Of a DNA stretch of 64,000 nucleotides, positions 22,387 to 30,455 are shown one piece after another; the stretch's first letter is position 1, and each line of letters opens with the position of its first letter. The stretch lies in the NCBI RefSeq assembly GCF_010731675.1, contig NZ_AP022584.1:434001-498000 (forward strand). The letters are read 5' to 3'. Origin of the DNA: Mycobacterium marseillense. Its GTDB lineage: Bacteria > Actinomycetota > Actinomycetes > Mycobacteriales > Mycobacteriaceae. The notes under the pieces were generated by a model. The model had not been told where the DNA came from. It did no database searches and saw only the letters and a program-made list of their open reading frames with translations. Position numbers and translations under genes: made by a program.

Positions 22387-22430
22387 TTTTGGGGACTTGG
22401 CCGTCGGGCGGGTAGCCTGCCCGCAGCAAC

Positions 22431-22502
22431 GGGCGCGTAGCTCAGTGGTAGAGCTCTGGTTTTACACACCAGCGGTCGGCGGTTCGATACCGTCCGCGCC
22501 CA
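22431..22502 (+). tRNA. tRNA-Val (anticodon TAC)
   Basis: A 72-nt cloverleaf without encoded CCA. The acceptor stem GGGCGCG pairs with CGCGCCC, the D arm contains GCTCAGTGGTAGAGC, the anticodon stem CTGGT/ACCAG encloses the loop TTTACAC with anticodon TAC (valine), and the T loop is GGTTCGATACC. It lies 44 bp after ahpE on the same strand. Confidence 0.95.
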
Positions 22503-22569
22503 CCCTTTGGCCGGCCGGCCCGCGAGCGCAACCTGGCGGTGATTTTGACGCCCGATTTTCGCAGTGCCG

Positions 22570-23379
22570 TTACGCTCGCGGTCCCTCGAGGCTGGCCTGG
22601 ACCTTTTTGACGAAGGCAGCCCCGAACGCCTTGGCGGAGTAGGGGTCTTGGCCGGTGATCAGTTCGCGATCCTCGACGACCTTGCTGCCCATCGGCAGGA
22701 ACGTCTGCTCCACCTTGGCGCCGCGCGACGTCAACAGTTCGGCCGGGTCATCCTTGAGACGTCCCTTGAAGCGGCGGACCAGCGGAGCCGTCGACAACAT
22801 CGTGTCCACGCCGGTCTTGAAGCAGGTCATGCGGTAGCCCGCATAGGTCCAGCGACCGTCGATGGTGGGAGCCGCCGCCAGCGCGGCCGGGGCGTGACAG
22901 ATCAATCCGGTGGGTCGTCGGGCATCGTGGAAGTGACGGACGAGCGCGCCGAAGTCGTCGTTGAGAGCGTCGTCAGCAAACGCGTCGCGGTGCAACAGAT
23001 CAACCAACGGCGCATGACCGCCGGGCACGAACAGGGCATCGAACTCGTCCAGGCGCTGCGCGTCAGTGCTGATCTCGTCCAGTTTGGCCGGCGTTGCCAG
23101 ACCGAGTTCGAGAAGCTCCCGATAGCTGCTCAAGGCGGCGTCGCGCTTTTTCCGCGAGCCTGCGAAGTACATCAGGCTGCATGAGGCGCCATCGATGACG
23201 GGAACCCGCGCGCCCGGGGTTGCGAAAGCAAGCTCAAACCGGGCTCGACGCATGGCGTCGGTCGGTTCGATCAGTTCACCCAGATACGTTCCGGTCAGTT
23301 CGGTGCGGCCGTTTCGCAGCGGAATCTGGTCGGCGGCGGAAACCACCACCAGCACGCGTATCGCCTTTGTCGTTCCCAT
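22570..23379 (-). CDS. DJ-1/PfpI family protein (Hsp31-like)
   Basis: A 269-residue class I glutamine-amidotransferase-like protein of the DJ-1/PfpI superfamily. The nucleophile cysteine and adjacent histidine are in GLICHAPAALAAA (about residue 160), preceded by the FVPGGHAPLVDL strand-turn, as in Hsp31-type glyoxalase III/deglycase proteins. No signal peptide. It is likely a cytosolic stress or aldehyde-handling protein; the exact reaction cannot be set from sequence. The next 40 bp to the left lead into an inserted accessory patch. Confidence 0.85.
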   Translation of the reverse strand: MGTTKAIRVLVVVSAADQIPLRNGRTELTGTYLGELIEPTDAMRRARFELAFATPGARVPVIDGASCSLMYFAGSRKKRDAALSSYRELLELGLATPAKLDEISTDAQRLDEFDALFVPGGHAPLVDLLHRDAFADDALNDDFGALVRHFHDARRPTGLICHAPAALAAAPTIDGRWTYAGYRMTCFKTGVDTMLSTAPLVRRFKGRLKDDPAELLTSRGAKVEQTFLPMGSKVVEDRELITGQDPYSAKAFGAAFVKKVQASLEGPRA

Positions 23380-23421
23380 GGGTCAGCGATACCCCGGACC
23401 ACGCAGCGACAATCGCGGGGC

Positions 23422-23634
23422 CTACTCGGAGGGGCGGTACTCGGGCCCCGCGATCCAGGACCGGGCGCCGGCGATTACCGCGGCGTGCACCGCCCGGGCG
23501 ATCCGGGCGCCAACAGCGAGCGCGGCCCGCCGTAGGTTTCCTCGGTCCCGTCCGTCGGACAGTGCACGACGATCGCGTCCGAGGCGGTTCCGGTGGCACG
23601 CACCCCGACCTCGTGCAACGCCTGCGTCTTGGCG
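23422..23634 (-). pseudogene. Broken copy of the 3' end of the cbiZ-like gene
   Basis: This 213-bp stretch aligns with 25266-25477, the last ~70 codons of the intact cbiZ-like gene, at roughly nine positions in ten by eye, in the same orientation and with the same stop codon. One base is missing inside GCGCCAACAGCG (the intact copy has an extra G), shifting the frame, so only the last residues (ARIARAVHAAVIAGARSW, then EYRPSE) read correctly. Similarity stops abruptly after CGTCTTGGC. It marks the far edge of an insertion between the cbiZ-like and DJ-1 genes. Confidence 0.85.
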
Positions 23635-23966
23635 CCTCAACCCGCGTGGACAAAGCCGTCTACGGAAGACGTCGGGTTAGAAAATCGAGTTATGAACGCG
23701 CGCAAAGAAAATCACGGCAAGACAAGCTGAGAATCGAATCCAACACTACGCGAACAGATCTCGCGGCCTTGGCGGCAAGGCCGTTCACCCAGTATAGCTG
23801 GCAAATACCTTCGCGCTCCTGATCCTCATGGTTCGAAAACCGTTGCGATGCAGATTCTTTTGTCCATGATATCGGAGCCCTCGTCAGTGGGATAACAGCT
23901 AACCTGCAGTAAGGACTCAGGATATCCCCAAGTCCCATGCCGGAATCGCGGCGGTACGATTTTGGT
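23635..23966. other. Low-GC stretch without recognisable gene
   Basis: No convincing coding region in either strand. Base composition is visibly lower in GC than the neighbours (for example TTAGAAAATCGAGTTATGAA and AGATTCTTTTGTCCATGATA). A short hairpin GCCTT-GGCGGC-AAGGC is present near 23769. It lies between the broken cbiZ-like fragment and the decayed kinase gene and is probably foreign or degraded sequence. Confidence 0.5.
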
Positions 23967-24290
23967 ATGCCGTTGGCCAGCGGCGAAACATTTGCTGGAC
24001 ACGCGATGCCGCGGCTGCCGAGATGTAGTGGAATGGGTACGGCCTACGCTGCTCGCCATCCCAGGCCATCCCACCGCGACGCGCGCCCGGGACTGTCGTG
24101 CTGACCAAATCCGGATGCGGCAACTACGAAATTCTTGTGCGGGACTTCGGAATAGCGCGCAGGATCGGCGGAAGCAGCGCGCTCGCCGCTACGAACCTGA
24201 GCACGGCGACGTTTCCTTGCACCGCCTTCCAAGCGCCAGCCGACGAACGGATCGACCACCGCGCCGATCAGCAAGCGGTGGCGACCCCAG
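23967..24290 (+). pseudogene. Decayed serine/threonine protein kinase (PknF-like)
   Basis: Two in-frame pieces of a eukaryotic-type kinase can be read. From ATG 23967 the first runs MPLASGETFAGHAMPRLPRC with SGMGTAYAARHPR, matching the N-terminus and glycine loop of mycobacterial Pkn kinases. After a frameshift near the HRDARPG segment the second runs VVLTKSGCGNYEILVRDFGIAR and ends in RADQQAVAT, matching the end of the catalytic loop, the DFG segment and the RADQYALA helix. The region between the glycine loop and HRD (about 100 residues) is deleted and the C-terminal half is gone. A DUF732 gene follows. Confidence 0.72.
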
Positions 24291-24406
24291 AACGACCGGC
24301 GCCGGCGCCGGTATGGGCGCCAGTTCTGCCGCGCCCCGGTTCGCGCATCCGCTCACGCCGCTACCCCCTCAGCTACCCACACCCGTGGCGTAGATCAATA
24401 TCCAAT

Positions 24407-24424
24407 GCCCGTCAGCTGACGGGC
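24407..24424. promoter_or_regulatory. Perfect 18-bp palindrome upstream of the DUF732 gene
   Basis: GCCCGTCAGCTGACGGGC is a perfect palindrome ending 23 bp before the ATG of the DUF732 gene. Its length and position suit an operator or a small transcript hairpin; it lacks a T tract, so a terminator is less likely. The 24291-24447 interval contains nothing else recognisable. Confidence 0.45.
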
Positions 24425-24447
24425 CCTAGCAGAACGGAAACAATGCC

Positions 24448-25239
24448 ATGTTTACGGGCACCACCAGCCACGCCGGCGCTCTGGTCACTGCCGTCCTGGC
24501 GCTGACCGGCACTGCGATTCTGCGCGGTGGCGCAGCAGCGGCCGACCCAAACCAAGACGACCAATTTCTGGCACTACTCGATAGTGCGGGCATCCCGGCC
24601 CTCGAGGGCGTACCGAGCCTGATCGACACCGCCCATAAGGTCTGTCGCGCAATAGATGCTGGCTCTTCGGCGGAAGCCGTGGTGGATGCGATGGTGCGGT
24701 ATGCCTACAGCCAGGACCCGCCCGAGCGCCTCTACGCGCCCGGCCGCCTGGCGCGCACCGAGGCCAAATTCGTCACCGCGGCAGTAGGGGCCTACTGCCC
24801 GTATAACCGCGGCAAGGTAGCTTCCATCACGGCCAATCCAGCGTCGAACTGGAAGGAGCCGACGCACCGGGGGGCCGTGCATACGGCCGGCGCGGTCACC
24901 TCGGCGGGCGCCGCGCCCGGCTCGCGGAGCGGGGCGGTTCCCACCGGAGACATTTTCCAGCCGAACCCGCCGGCGCTTCCGACGCCGCCGCCGGTCGCGG
25001 ATCTGCGCACGCCACCCCAGCCGATCGCGACGCCGCCCCGACCGCGGCAGTTGGCTCCTCGACCGCTGCAGCCGGCGCCCCGACCGCAGCAGCCGGCGCC
25101 GCCACCGCAGCAGCCGGCGCCGCCACCGCAGCAGCCGGCGCCGCCACCGGAACTCGCGCCGCCTCTACCGCCGGAACTGCCGCCGCCTCCACCGCCGGCG
25201 CCACCGATGCCGCCGGGATTTGTCAGACTCGCACCGTGA
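24448..25239 (+). CDS. Exported DUF732 protein with proline-rich tail
   Basis: A 263-residue secreted protein. Residues 1-33 form a signal peptide ending near GGAAAADP. Residues about 35-118 are a DUF732 domain (DDQFLALLDSAGI, then a cysteine in AHKVCRAID and a second in VGAYCPYNRG, likely a disulfide). From residue 165 the protein is a Pro/Gln/Ala-rich tail encoded by 21-bp tandem repeats. DUF732 proteins are mycobacterial secreted proteins of unknown function. It lies inside an insertion next to a decayed kinase gene. Confidence 0.8.
   Translation: MFTGTTSHAGALVTAVLALTGTAILRGGAAAADPNQDDQFLALLDSAGIPALEGVPSLIDTAHKVCRAIDAGSSAEAVVDAMVRYAYSQDPPERLYAPGRLARTEAKFVTAAVGAYCPYNRGKVASITANPASNWKEPTHRGAVHTAGAVTSAGAAPGSRSGAVPTGDIFQPNPPALPTPPPVADLRTPPQPIATPPRPRQLAPRPLQPAPRPQQPAPPPQQPAPPPQQPAPPPELAPPLPPELPPPPPPAPPMPPGFVRLAP
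25084..25146 (+). repeat. 21-bp tandem repeat in the proline-rich tail
   Basis: Three consecutive identical copies of CCGCAGCAGCCGGCGCCGCCA start at 25084, 25105 and 25126, preceded by a diverged copy at 25063. Each encodes PQQPAPP. The number of copies probably varies between strains because exact in-frame repeats are prone to slippage. Confidence 0.85.
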
Positions 25240-25265
25240 GACCCCCGTGCCGGGCGGCTTGAGCC

Positions 25266-26003
25266 CTACTCGGTGGGCCGGTACTCGGGCCCCGAAATCC
25301 AGGACCGGGCGCCGGCGAGCACCGCCGCGTGCACCGCCCGGGCGATGCGCGCGCCGAACACCGAGCGCGGCCCGCCGTAGGTCTCCTCGGCCCCGTCCGT
25401 CGGGCAGTGCACGACGACCGCATCCGAGGCGGTTCCGGTGGCGCGCACCCCGACCTCGTGCAACGCCTGCGTCTTGGCCTCCGTGGCGGTGGCCACGGCG
25501 TTGACCAGGGCCGCCCCGGACAGCCGCACCGGCACCGCGACCACGATGTTGATGGTCCCCACCCGGTACCCGTCGCCGTCGGTGAGCGGCCGGTACTCGA
25601 CGATCTCGTACTCCGTGAACACCCGCGTGCGCAGGCCGGCCGGCACCTCCCGGCGGAAGTGCCGGTCGGGCGCGGCCGCCCAGGCGGGGCTGGACAGCCC
25701 GACCGTCGCGGTGGTGTGCACGTCGCCGTCGGAGGCGAGGTGGTGACGAGTCACGTCGACCGCGGTCAGCAGCCCGCATCCGGTGCCGACCAGCCCGAGC
25801 GCGGCGCCGATCTCGGTCAGGTGCCGGTCCGGATCGGTCCGGCCGTAATCGAGGGGGACCGTCGCGTTGACCAACCAATCGCGGGCGCCGATGCCACCGC
25901 CGAGCGGGCCCGACGAGATGCACAGTCGCGGTTCGCCGAATTGCCAGACGAGCAACGGGATCGATCGTGTGTGTTCGACCCGCGCGGTCAGCCTGGGATC
26001 CAT
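25266..26003 (-). CDS. Adenosylcobinamide amidohydrolase (CbiZ) family protein
   Basis: A 245-residue CbiZ-family protein (Rv2237-like by position). CbiZ enzymes cleave the amide bond of adenosylcobinamide so corrinoids can be salvaged and remodelled. Family features include the GPLGGGIGARDWLVNATV segment near residue 35, the GLLTAVDV and INIVVAVPVRLSGAALVNAV strands and the C-terminal GARIARAVHAAVLAGARSW helix. ATG 26003 is used; GTG 26009 is also possible. Proximity to cobD and cobC supports a corrinoid role. Its 3' end is duplicated in broken form at 23422-23634. Confidence 0.82.
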   Translation of the reverse strand: MDPRLTARVEHTRSIPLLVWQFGEPRLCISSGPLGGGIGARDWLVNATVPLDYGRTDPDRHLTEIGAALGLVGTGCGLLTAVDVTRHHLASDGDVHTTATVGLSSPAWAAAPDRHFRREVPAGLRTRVFTEYEIVEYRPLTDGDGYRVGTINIVVAVPVRLSGAALVNAVATATEAKTQALHEVGVRATGTASDAVVVHCPTDGAEETYGGPRSVFGARIARAVHAAVLAGARSWISGPEYRPTE

Positions 26004-26062
26004 GCTCACATCCTCGCGTGCGGCGAGTCAGCTATGACGCGCGGCCGTGTTGAATCGTGGGC

Positions 26063-26716
26063 ATGACCCCACGAGCACCCCTGAGCATGCCCCTCGAAGA
26101 GGCGATGCGGACCCAGCGCGCGATCCGTCGCCTCAAGCCCGACCCGGTGGACGACGCCCTCGTGCTGCATCTTCTCGAACTCGCGATGAAGGCGCCGACC
26201 GGTTCGAACGCGCAGAACTGGGAGTTCATCGTCGTCAAGGACCGCGAAGTAGTCGCGAAACTGGGCCGCTTGAACCGCAGAGCCATGAACGCCTTCGGGC
26301 CCCTGTACAGGAGGACCCTGCAGCGCCGCGGGGACGACAAGATGCTGCGGGTATTGAAAGCCGTGCGATGGCAGGCGGACCACTTCGACGACACCCCAGT
26401 GGTCGTGGTGGCGTGCCTCAAGGGCGTGGTTTGGGCGTGGCCCCCGATAGGCGCGAGCAGTGCCTACGGTTCCATCTATCCCGCGATACAGAACCTACTG
26501 CTGGCGGCGCGTGCGGCGGGGTTGGGTGCCGCACTGATCACCATGCCGCTGTGGAGCACGCTCTTGGCCAGGCGCGCTTTGGGTTTGCCGCGCAGTGTGA
26601 CTCCGTGCGCGGTGATTCCGCTGGGCTGGCCGATGGGCAAATACGGTCCCACCACGCGTCGGCCGGTCGGAGAACTCGTTTCGCTGGACCGATACGGGAA
26701 CCGGGCGTTCCTATAG
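26063..26716 (+). CDS. Nitroreductase family protein
   Basis: A protein of 217 residues in the FMN-dependent nitroreductase fold. The FMN-phosphate region TQRAIRRLKPD and the substrate-side motif KAPTGSNAQNWEF near residue 45 are typical, as is the glycine turn ARAAGLGAALITMP at about 155. ATG 26063 is chosen over the in-frame GTG 26057. It is divergent from the cbiZ-like gene with 59 bp between the starts. NAD(P)H-dependent reduction of a quinone, flavin or nitro compound is likely; the specific substrate is unknown. Confidence 0.86.
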   Translation: MTPRAPLSMPLEEAMRTQRAIRRLKPDPVDDALVLHLLELAMKAPTGSNAQNWEFIVVKDREVVAKLGRLNRRAMNAFGPLYRRTLQRRGDDKMLRVLKAVRWQADHFDDTPVVVVACLKGVVWAWPPIGASSAYGSIYPAIQNLLLAARAAGLGAALITMPLWSTLLARRALGLPRSVTPCAVIPLGWPMGKYGPTTRRPVGELVSLDRYGNRAFL

Positions 26717-26744
26717 TCGCGTCGAGCGTGCATAGAGTGAGCGG

Positions 26745-27863
26745 GTGAAACCGTTTCGAATCGATGTCTCCGATGATGTTTTGAACGATTTGCGCGCGCG
26801 GCTCGCCCGAACCCGTTGGCCCGAGGCCGAATGCGTGGACGACTGGAGCCAGGGGATGCCGCTCGCCTACACCCGCGAACTGGCCGAGTATTGGGCCAAC
26901 GATTACGACTGGCGGGCGCGGGAGGCCGCACTCAATCGCTTCGACCACTTCATCACCGAGATCGACGGGCTCGACATCCATTTCATCCATCAGCGCTCGC
27001 CCCACGAGGGCGCGTTCCCGTTGGTCATCACTCATGGCTGGCCGGGCTCGATCGTGGAGTTTCACAAGGTGATCGAGCCGCTGACCAACCCCGCGTCGGG
27101 TCGCGCCGAGGACGCCTTCCACGTGGTGTGCCCGTCGCTGCCGGGCTACGGGTTCTCCGGCAAACCCACCGGCACGGGGTGGGGCGTGGAAAAGATCGCC
27201 CAGGCGTGGGAAACGCTGATGCTGCGCCTCGGCTACGAGCGCTATGGCGCCCAGGGCGGCGACTGGGGCGCCGCGGTGACCACCCAAATCGGTCGCAATC
27301 GCGGCCATTGCGCGGGCATTCACCTGAACATGCCGGTCGGTAGGCCCACCAAGGAGGCGCTGTCGAATCCCACCGACGAGGAGCGCCAAGCCATGGCCGG
27401 GCTGGCCAATCACCGCAAATGGGGCACCGGCTATTCCAAGCAGCAGTCCACCCGGCCGCAAACGCTGGGCTACGGGCTGGCCGATTCCCCGGTGGGCCAG
27501 CTGGCGTGGATCGTCGAAAAGTTCTGGGACTGGGCGGATTGCGACGGGCACCCCGAGAACGCCGTCAGCCGCGACGAACTGCTCGACAACGTGATGGTCT
27601 ATTGGGTGACCAACACGGCCGCGTCGTCGGCCCGCCTGTACTGGGAGAGCTTCGCGGTCTGGGGTGGGGGAGACCGCGTCGAATTGCCCACGGGCGTCGC
27701 GGCTTTCCCCGGCGAGCTGTTGAAGGCGCCGCGCAGCTGGTGCGAGCCGATTTACAACATCACCCACTGGACCGACATGCCGCGCGGTGGGCATTTCGCG
27801 GCGTTCGAGGAACCGGACCTGTTCGTCGAGGATCTGCGCGCCTTTTTCGCGACGCTGCGCTGA
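26745..27863 (+). CDS. Microsomal-type epoxide hydrolase
   Basis: A 372-residue alpha/beta-hydrolase of the epoxide hydrolase family. An N-terminal EHN domain (residues about 1-105, WPEAECVDDWSQGMPL) precedes the hydrolase core. The oxyanion HGWPGS motif is near residue 102, the nucleophile aspartate in QGGDWGAAV near 175, and the catalytic histidine in RGGHFAAFEEP near the C-terminus. GTG start 28 bp after the nitroreductase, so the two are probably co-transcribed. It would convert an epoxide to a diol; the natural substrate is unknown. Confidence 0.9.
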   Translation: MKPFRIDVSDDVLNDLRARLARTRWPEAECVDDWSQGMPLAYTRELAEYWANDYDWRAREAALNRFDHFITEIDGLDIHFIHQRSPHEGAFPLVITHGWPGSIVEFHKVIEPLTNPASGRAEDAFHVVCPSLPGYGFSGKPTGTGWGVEKIAQAWETLMLRLGYERYGAQGGDWGAAVTTQIGRNRGHCAGIHLNMPVGRPTKEALSNPTDEERQAMAGLANHRKWGTGYSKQQSTRPQTLGYGLADSPVGQLAWIVEKFWDWADCDGHPENAVSRDELLDNVMVYWVTNTAASSARLYWESFAVWGGGDRVELPTGVAAFPGELLKAPRSWCEPIYNITHWTDMPRGGHFAAFEEPDLFVEDLRAFFATLR

Positions 27864-27868
27864 GCGAA

Positions 27869-28264
27869 TCAGCCTGGCGGGGCGAAGAACTCGAGCGCGA
27901 TGCCGTCGGGGTCGCGGAAGCTGAGCCCCGAGCCGTAGGGTGCATCCACGATGCCGCCGTGGTCGATGCCCAGTTCGCCCAGCCGGGTGACCCAGTACTC
28001 CAGCTCGGCGCGGCCGGCGCAGCCGAAGCCGATGTGGTCCAGGCCGACGCGGTGTTCGCTGAACTGTTCGTCGGGGGCCGCGTGGTCGTGCTGGTGAATG
28101 CCGAAGACGGTGCCGCCGTCAAGCATCCACACCTGGTGCCGGAAGCCGGCGTCGGCGTGCTCATCGAGGATCGGGTCGGCGCCGAGCAGGTTGCGATACC
28201 ACGGGCCGCTGACTGCGATGTTACGCACTGTGATTGCCACGTGGTTGAGCGCTGGAAAAGCCAT
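27869..28264 (-). CDS. VOC-family (glyoxalase/dioxygenase-like) protein
   Basis: A 131-residue vicinal-oxygen-chelate protein with the paired beta-alpha-beta-beta-beta modules of the glyoxalase I superfamily. Metal-ligand candidates are the His in LNHVAITVRN, the His in GLDHIGFG and the C-terminal Glu in ALEFFAPPG. ATG at 28262-28264 begins MAFPALNHVAI. It is convergent with the epoxide hydrolase, five bases apart. The substrate is unknown. The following gap 28265-28451 shows no gene. Confidence 0.85.
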   Translation of the reverse strand: MAFPALNHVAITVRNIAVSGPWYRNLLGADPILDEHADAGFRHQVWMLDGGTVFGIHQHDHAAPDEQFSEHRVGLDHIGFGCAGRAELEYWVTRLGELGIDHGGIVDAPYGSGLSFRDPDGIALEFFAPPG

Positions 28265-28451
28265 AGTGACGACTCTAGCCCTCGACGACCCGGCGGGCCC
28301 TGCGTGCCCGAGACCTACTGCTGCACAAATGGATTCGATCAACGCAGGCCCGCGGTGAGCCGGGCCGCGGAATTCGCGGTCGCCACCGCCGGCTCGAGAC
28401 AATCGACGATCTCGACGTGATATCCGCCGAGAAATGGGCACGCGCTGACTG

Positions 28452-28655
28452 ATGAGCACTGAACCTGGCAATGCAAGCCCCCCGCCGCCTGACCCGCCGA
28501 ACCTGTCACCGGGCGGCAAATGGGGCGTCGCCCCGTCCAGCAGGCCGCAGATGACCCGCGCCGGCGACAGGTTCAAATACGGCCTAGGCCCGTGGTGGGC
28601 GCTGGCCGTCCTGATCGTGATGGTCATCGTCGTGGTGGTCGTGGCGCTGGCCTAG
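28452..28655 (+). CDS. Small single-pass membrane protein
   Basis: A 67-residue protein with a Pro-rich cytoplasmic N-terminus (SPPPPDPPNLSPGGKWG) and one C-terminal transmembrane helix (ALAVLIVMVIVVVVVALA). The GVAPSSRPQMTRAGDRFKYG segment before the helix is polar and Arg-containing, consistent with an N-in orientation. It lies 40 bp before cobD on the same strand, at the position of the small mycobacterial gene Rv2237A. Function is unknown. Confidence 0.75.
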   Translation: MSTEPGNASPPPPDPPNLSPGGKWGVAPSSRPQMTRAGDRFKYGLGPWWALAVLIVMVIVVVVVALA

Positions 28656-28695
28656 CGGACATCGCCGCCGACCTCCGGTGTGAGACGCTGCCGAG

Positions 28696-29643
28696 GTGTT
28701 TGCAACGCACCCCCGCGTGGTTGGCGTGCTGGTCGGCTACCTGGCCGATCGCGCGCTGGGCGACCCGCGACGCGGCCATCCCGTCGCCGCGTTCGGCACG
28801 GGCGCCGCCGCGCTGGAGAACCTGACCTACCGCGAGAGCAGGGCGGCCGGCGCAGTCCACGTGGGCGTGCTGATCGGGTCGTTGGGCCTGCTCGGCGCGG
28901 CGGCGCAACGGGCCGCCGGGCGCGGCGGGCGGCCGTGGTCGATCGCGGTGACCGCCGCGGCCACCTGGGTCGCGCTGGGGGGAACGTCGTTGGCGCGCAC
29001 CGGGCTGGCCATGTCCGAGCTGCTGGAGCGCGGCGACGTCGAGGGCGCACGTGGGCTTTTGCCCTCGTTGTGCGGGCGGGACCCCGCGTCGTTGGGCGTC
29101 GCGGGCCTGACCCGGGCGTCGCTGGAATCGATCGCCGAGAACACCTCCGACGCCCAGGTGGCGCCGCTGCTCTACGCGGCGGCCGGCGGTGTGCCCGCGG
29201 TGCTGGCGTATCGCGGCATCAACACCCTGGACGCCATGGTCGGTTACCGCTCGCCGCGCTACCTCCGATTCGGTTGGGCCGCAGCGCGATTGGACGACGT
29301 GGCCAACTACATCGCCGCGCGGGTGACCGCGTCGTTGGCGGTGGTGCTGGCGCCCCTGGTCGGCGGCTCAGCGTCGGGCGCGGCGCGCGCATGGCGGCGC
29401 GACGCCGGCCGCCATCCCAGCCCCAACGCCGGCGCCGTCGAGGCGGCGTTCGCCGGGGCCCTGGGTGTGCGCCTGGGCGGGCCCACCCAATACCGTCACG
29501 AGCTGCAGATCCGGCCCACGCTCGGCGACGGCCCCGAACCCACGGTGGCCGACCTGCGGCGGGCGGTCACGCTGTCGTCGCTGGTGCAAGCGGGTGCCGC
29601 GCTGCTGGCCGGAGTGCTGTCGGGTTACCGGCGGCGTCCGTAG
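28696..29643 (+). CDS. cobD: Adenosylcobinamide-phosphate synthase CobD
   Basis: A 315-residue CobD/CbiB membrane protein that attaches aminopropanol (or its phosphate) to adenosylcobyric acid late in cobalamin synthesis. The N-terminus VVGVLVGYLADRALGDPRRGHPV and the GLTRASLESIAENTSD and INTLDAMVGYRS segments are family signatures; several hydrophobic helices are visible. GTG start 28696. It ends 19 bp inside the convergent SURF1 gene, so the two 3' ends overlap. No cobalamin riboswitch fold is recognisable upstream. Confidence 0.92.
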   Translation: MFATHPRVVGVLVGYLADRALGDPRRGHPVAAFGTGAAALENLTYRESRAAGAVHVGVLIGSLGLLGAAAQRAAGRGGRPWSIAVTAAATWVALGGTSLARTGLAMSELLERGDVEGARGLLPSLCGRDPASLGVAGLTRASLESIAENTSDAQVAPLLYAAAGGVPAVLAYRGINTLDAMVGYRSPRYLRFGWAAARLDDVANYIAARVTASLAVVLAPLVGGSASGAARAWRRDAGRHPSPNAGAVEAAFAGALGVRLGGPTQYRHELQIRPTLGDGPEPTVADLRRAVTLSSLVQAGAALLAGVLSGYRRRP

Positions 29644-30455
29644 CGGTCGGCGAGTTTGTCCTCCACGGTCTGCGGCGCCTCGGGGGCGGGCGCCGACTCC
29701 GCGGCGGCTGACTGCGTTTCCTGGCGGCGGACGCGAATCTCGGAATACACGAAGTAGCCCAGCCCGATCGGGGCGAGGATGCCGAACGCGATCCACTGGA
29801 TCCCGTAGGACAGGAACGGCCCGGCGTCGAGCTGGGGCACGCCGACCACGCCGAGCCCACCGGGCTGACCGTCGATCAACTGCAGATAGGACCCGGCCAG
29901 CGGGACCTTCGTCAGCACCGCGACCTGCTCGGTGTCGATCGAATACACCTGCTGCACACCGTCTCCCACGAAGGGATCCTTGCCCGCCACGGCGGGCTCG
30001 GAGTTGCGCAGCCGCGCCGTGATGGTCACCGTGTCGGCGGGCGGGCCGGGGATCGGCGGAACGCGAGATCCCTCCAACGGGCGCACGTAACCGCGGTCGA
30101 CCAGCACGGTGGGCCCACCATCGACGGCGAAGGGCGCCAGCACCTCGAAGGCCGGCTTGGAGTCGATCACCCGCAGCCGGGCCAGCACCTGGACGTCGGG
30201 CAGGTAATGCCCGGTCGCGGTGACCTGGCGCCACTGATCCCCCGGGGCCGCCGAGTTCTGCTGCGGCAGCAGGGTTTTCACCGGGACGGGCGCGGTGTTC
30301 AGGGAATGCTCGATCTGGTGGTTCTCCCGCGAGGTCCGGCTGTGTTTTCCCAGCTGCCAGGGCGCGAGCACCGTGAAGCACAGATAAGCGAACGCGACGA
30401 CCACCAGCGCCAGCACGATCCAGCCCGGCCGCAGCACAAACTCCAGCCTGCGCAT
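29625..30455 (-). CDS. SURF1 family membrane protein (Rv2235-like)
   Basis: A 276-residue SURF1-family protein, a factor for cytochrome c oxidase biogenesis. The topology is classic: a transmembrane helix at residues 10-30 (PGWIVLALVVVAFAYLCF), a large extracytoplasmic domain and a second helix near 225-245 (IQWIAFGILAPIGLGYFVY). Conserved WQLGKHSRTSRENHQI and VDRGYVRP motifs are present. The ATG overlaps the ptpA stop by one base. Its link with ptpA/ptkA is conserved across mycobacteria. Confidence 0.9.
   Translation of the reverse strand: MRRLEFVLRPGWIVLALVVVAFAYLCFTVLAPWQLGKHSRTSRENHQIEHSLNTAPVPVKTLLPQQNSAAPGDQWRQVTATGHYLPDVQVLARLRVIDSKPAFEVLAPFAVDGGPTVLVDRGYVRPLEGSRVPPIPGPPADTVTITARLRNSEPAVAGKDPFVGDGVQQVYSIDTEQVAVLTKVPLAGSYLQLIDGQPGGLGVVGVPQLDAGPFLSYGIQWIAFGILAPIGLGYFVYSEIRVRRQETQSAAAESAPAPEAPQTVEDKLADRYGRRR

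Noticed and set aside
23962..24393. A 143-residue open frame in the inserted patch
   Set aside because: Another frame across the kinase remnant; translation is Arg/Pro rich with no domain, while the kinase-like reading in the other two frames is recognisable.
28656..28695. Cobalamin riboswitch upstream of cobD
   Set aside because: The gap is only 40 bp and shows no B12-box-like sequence.
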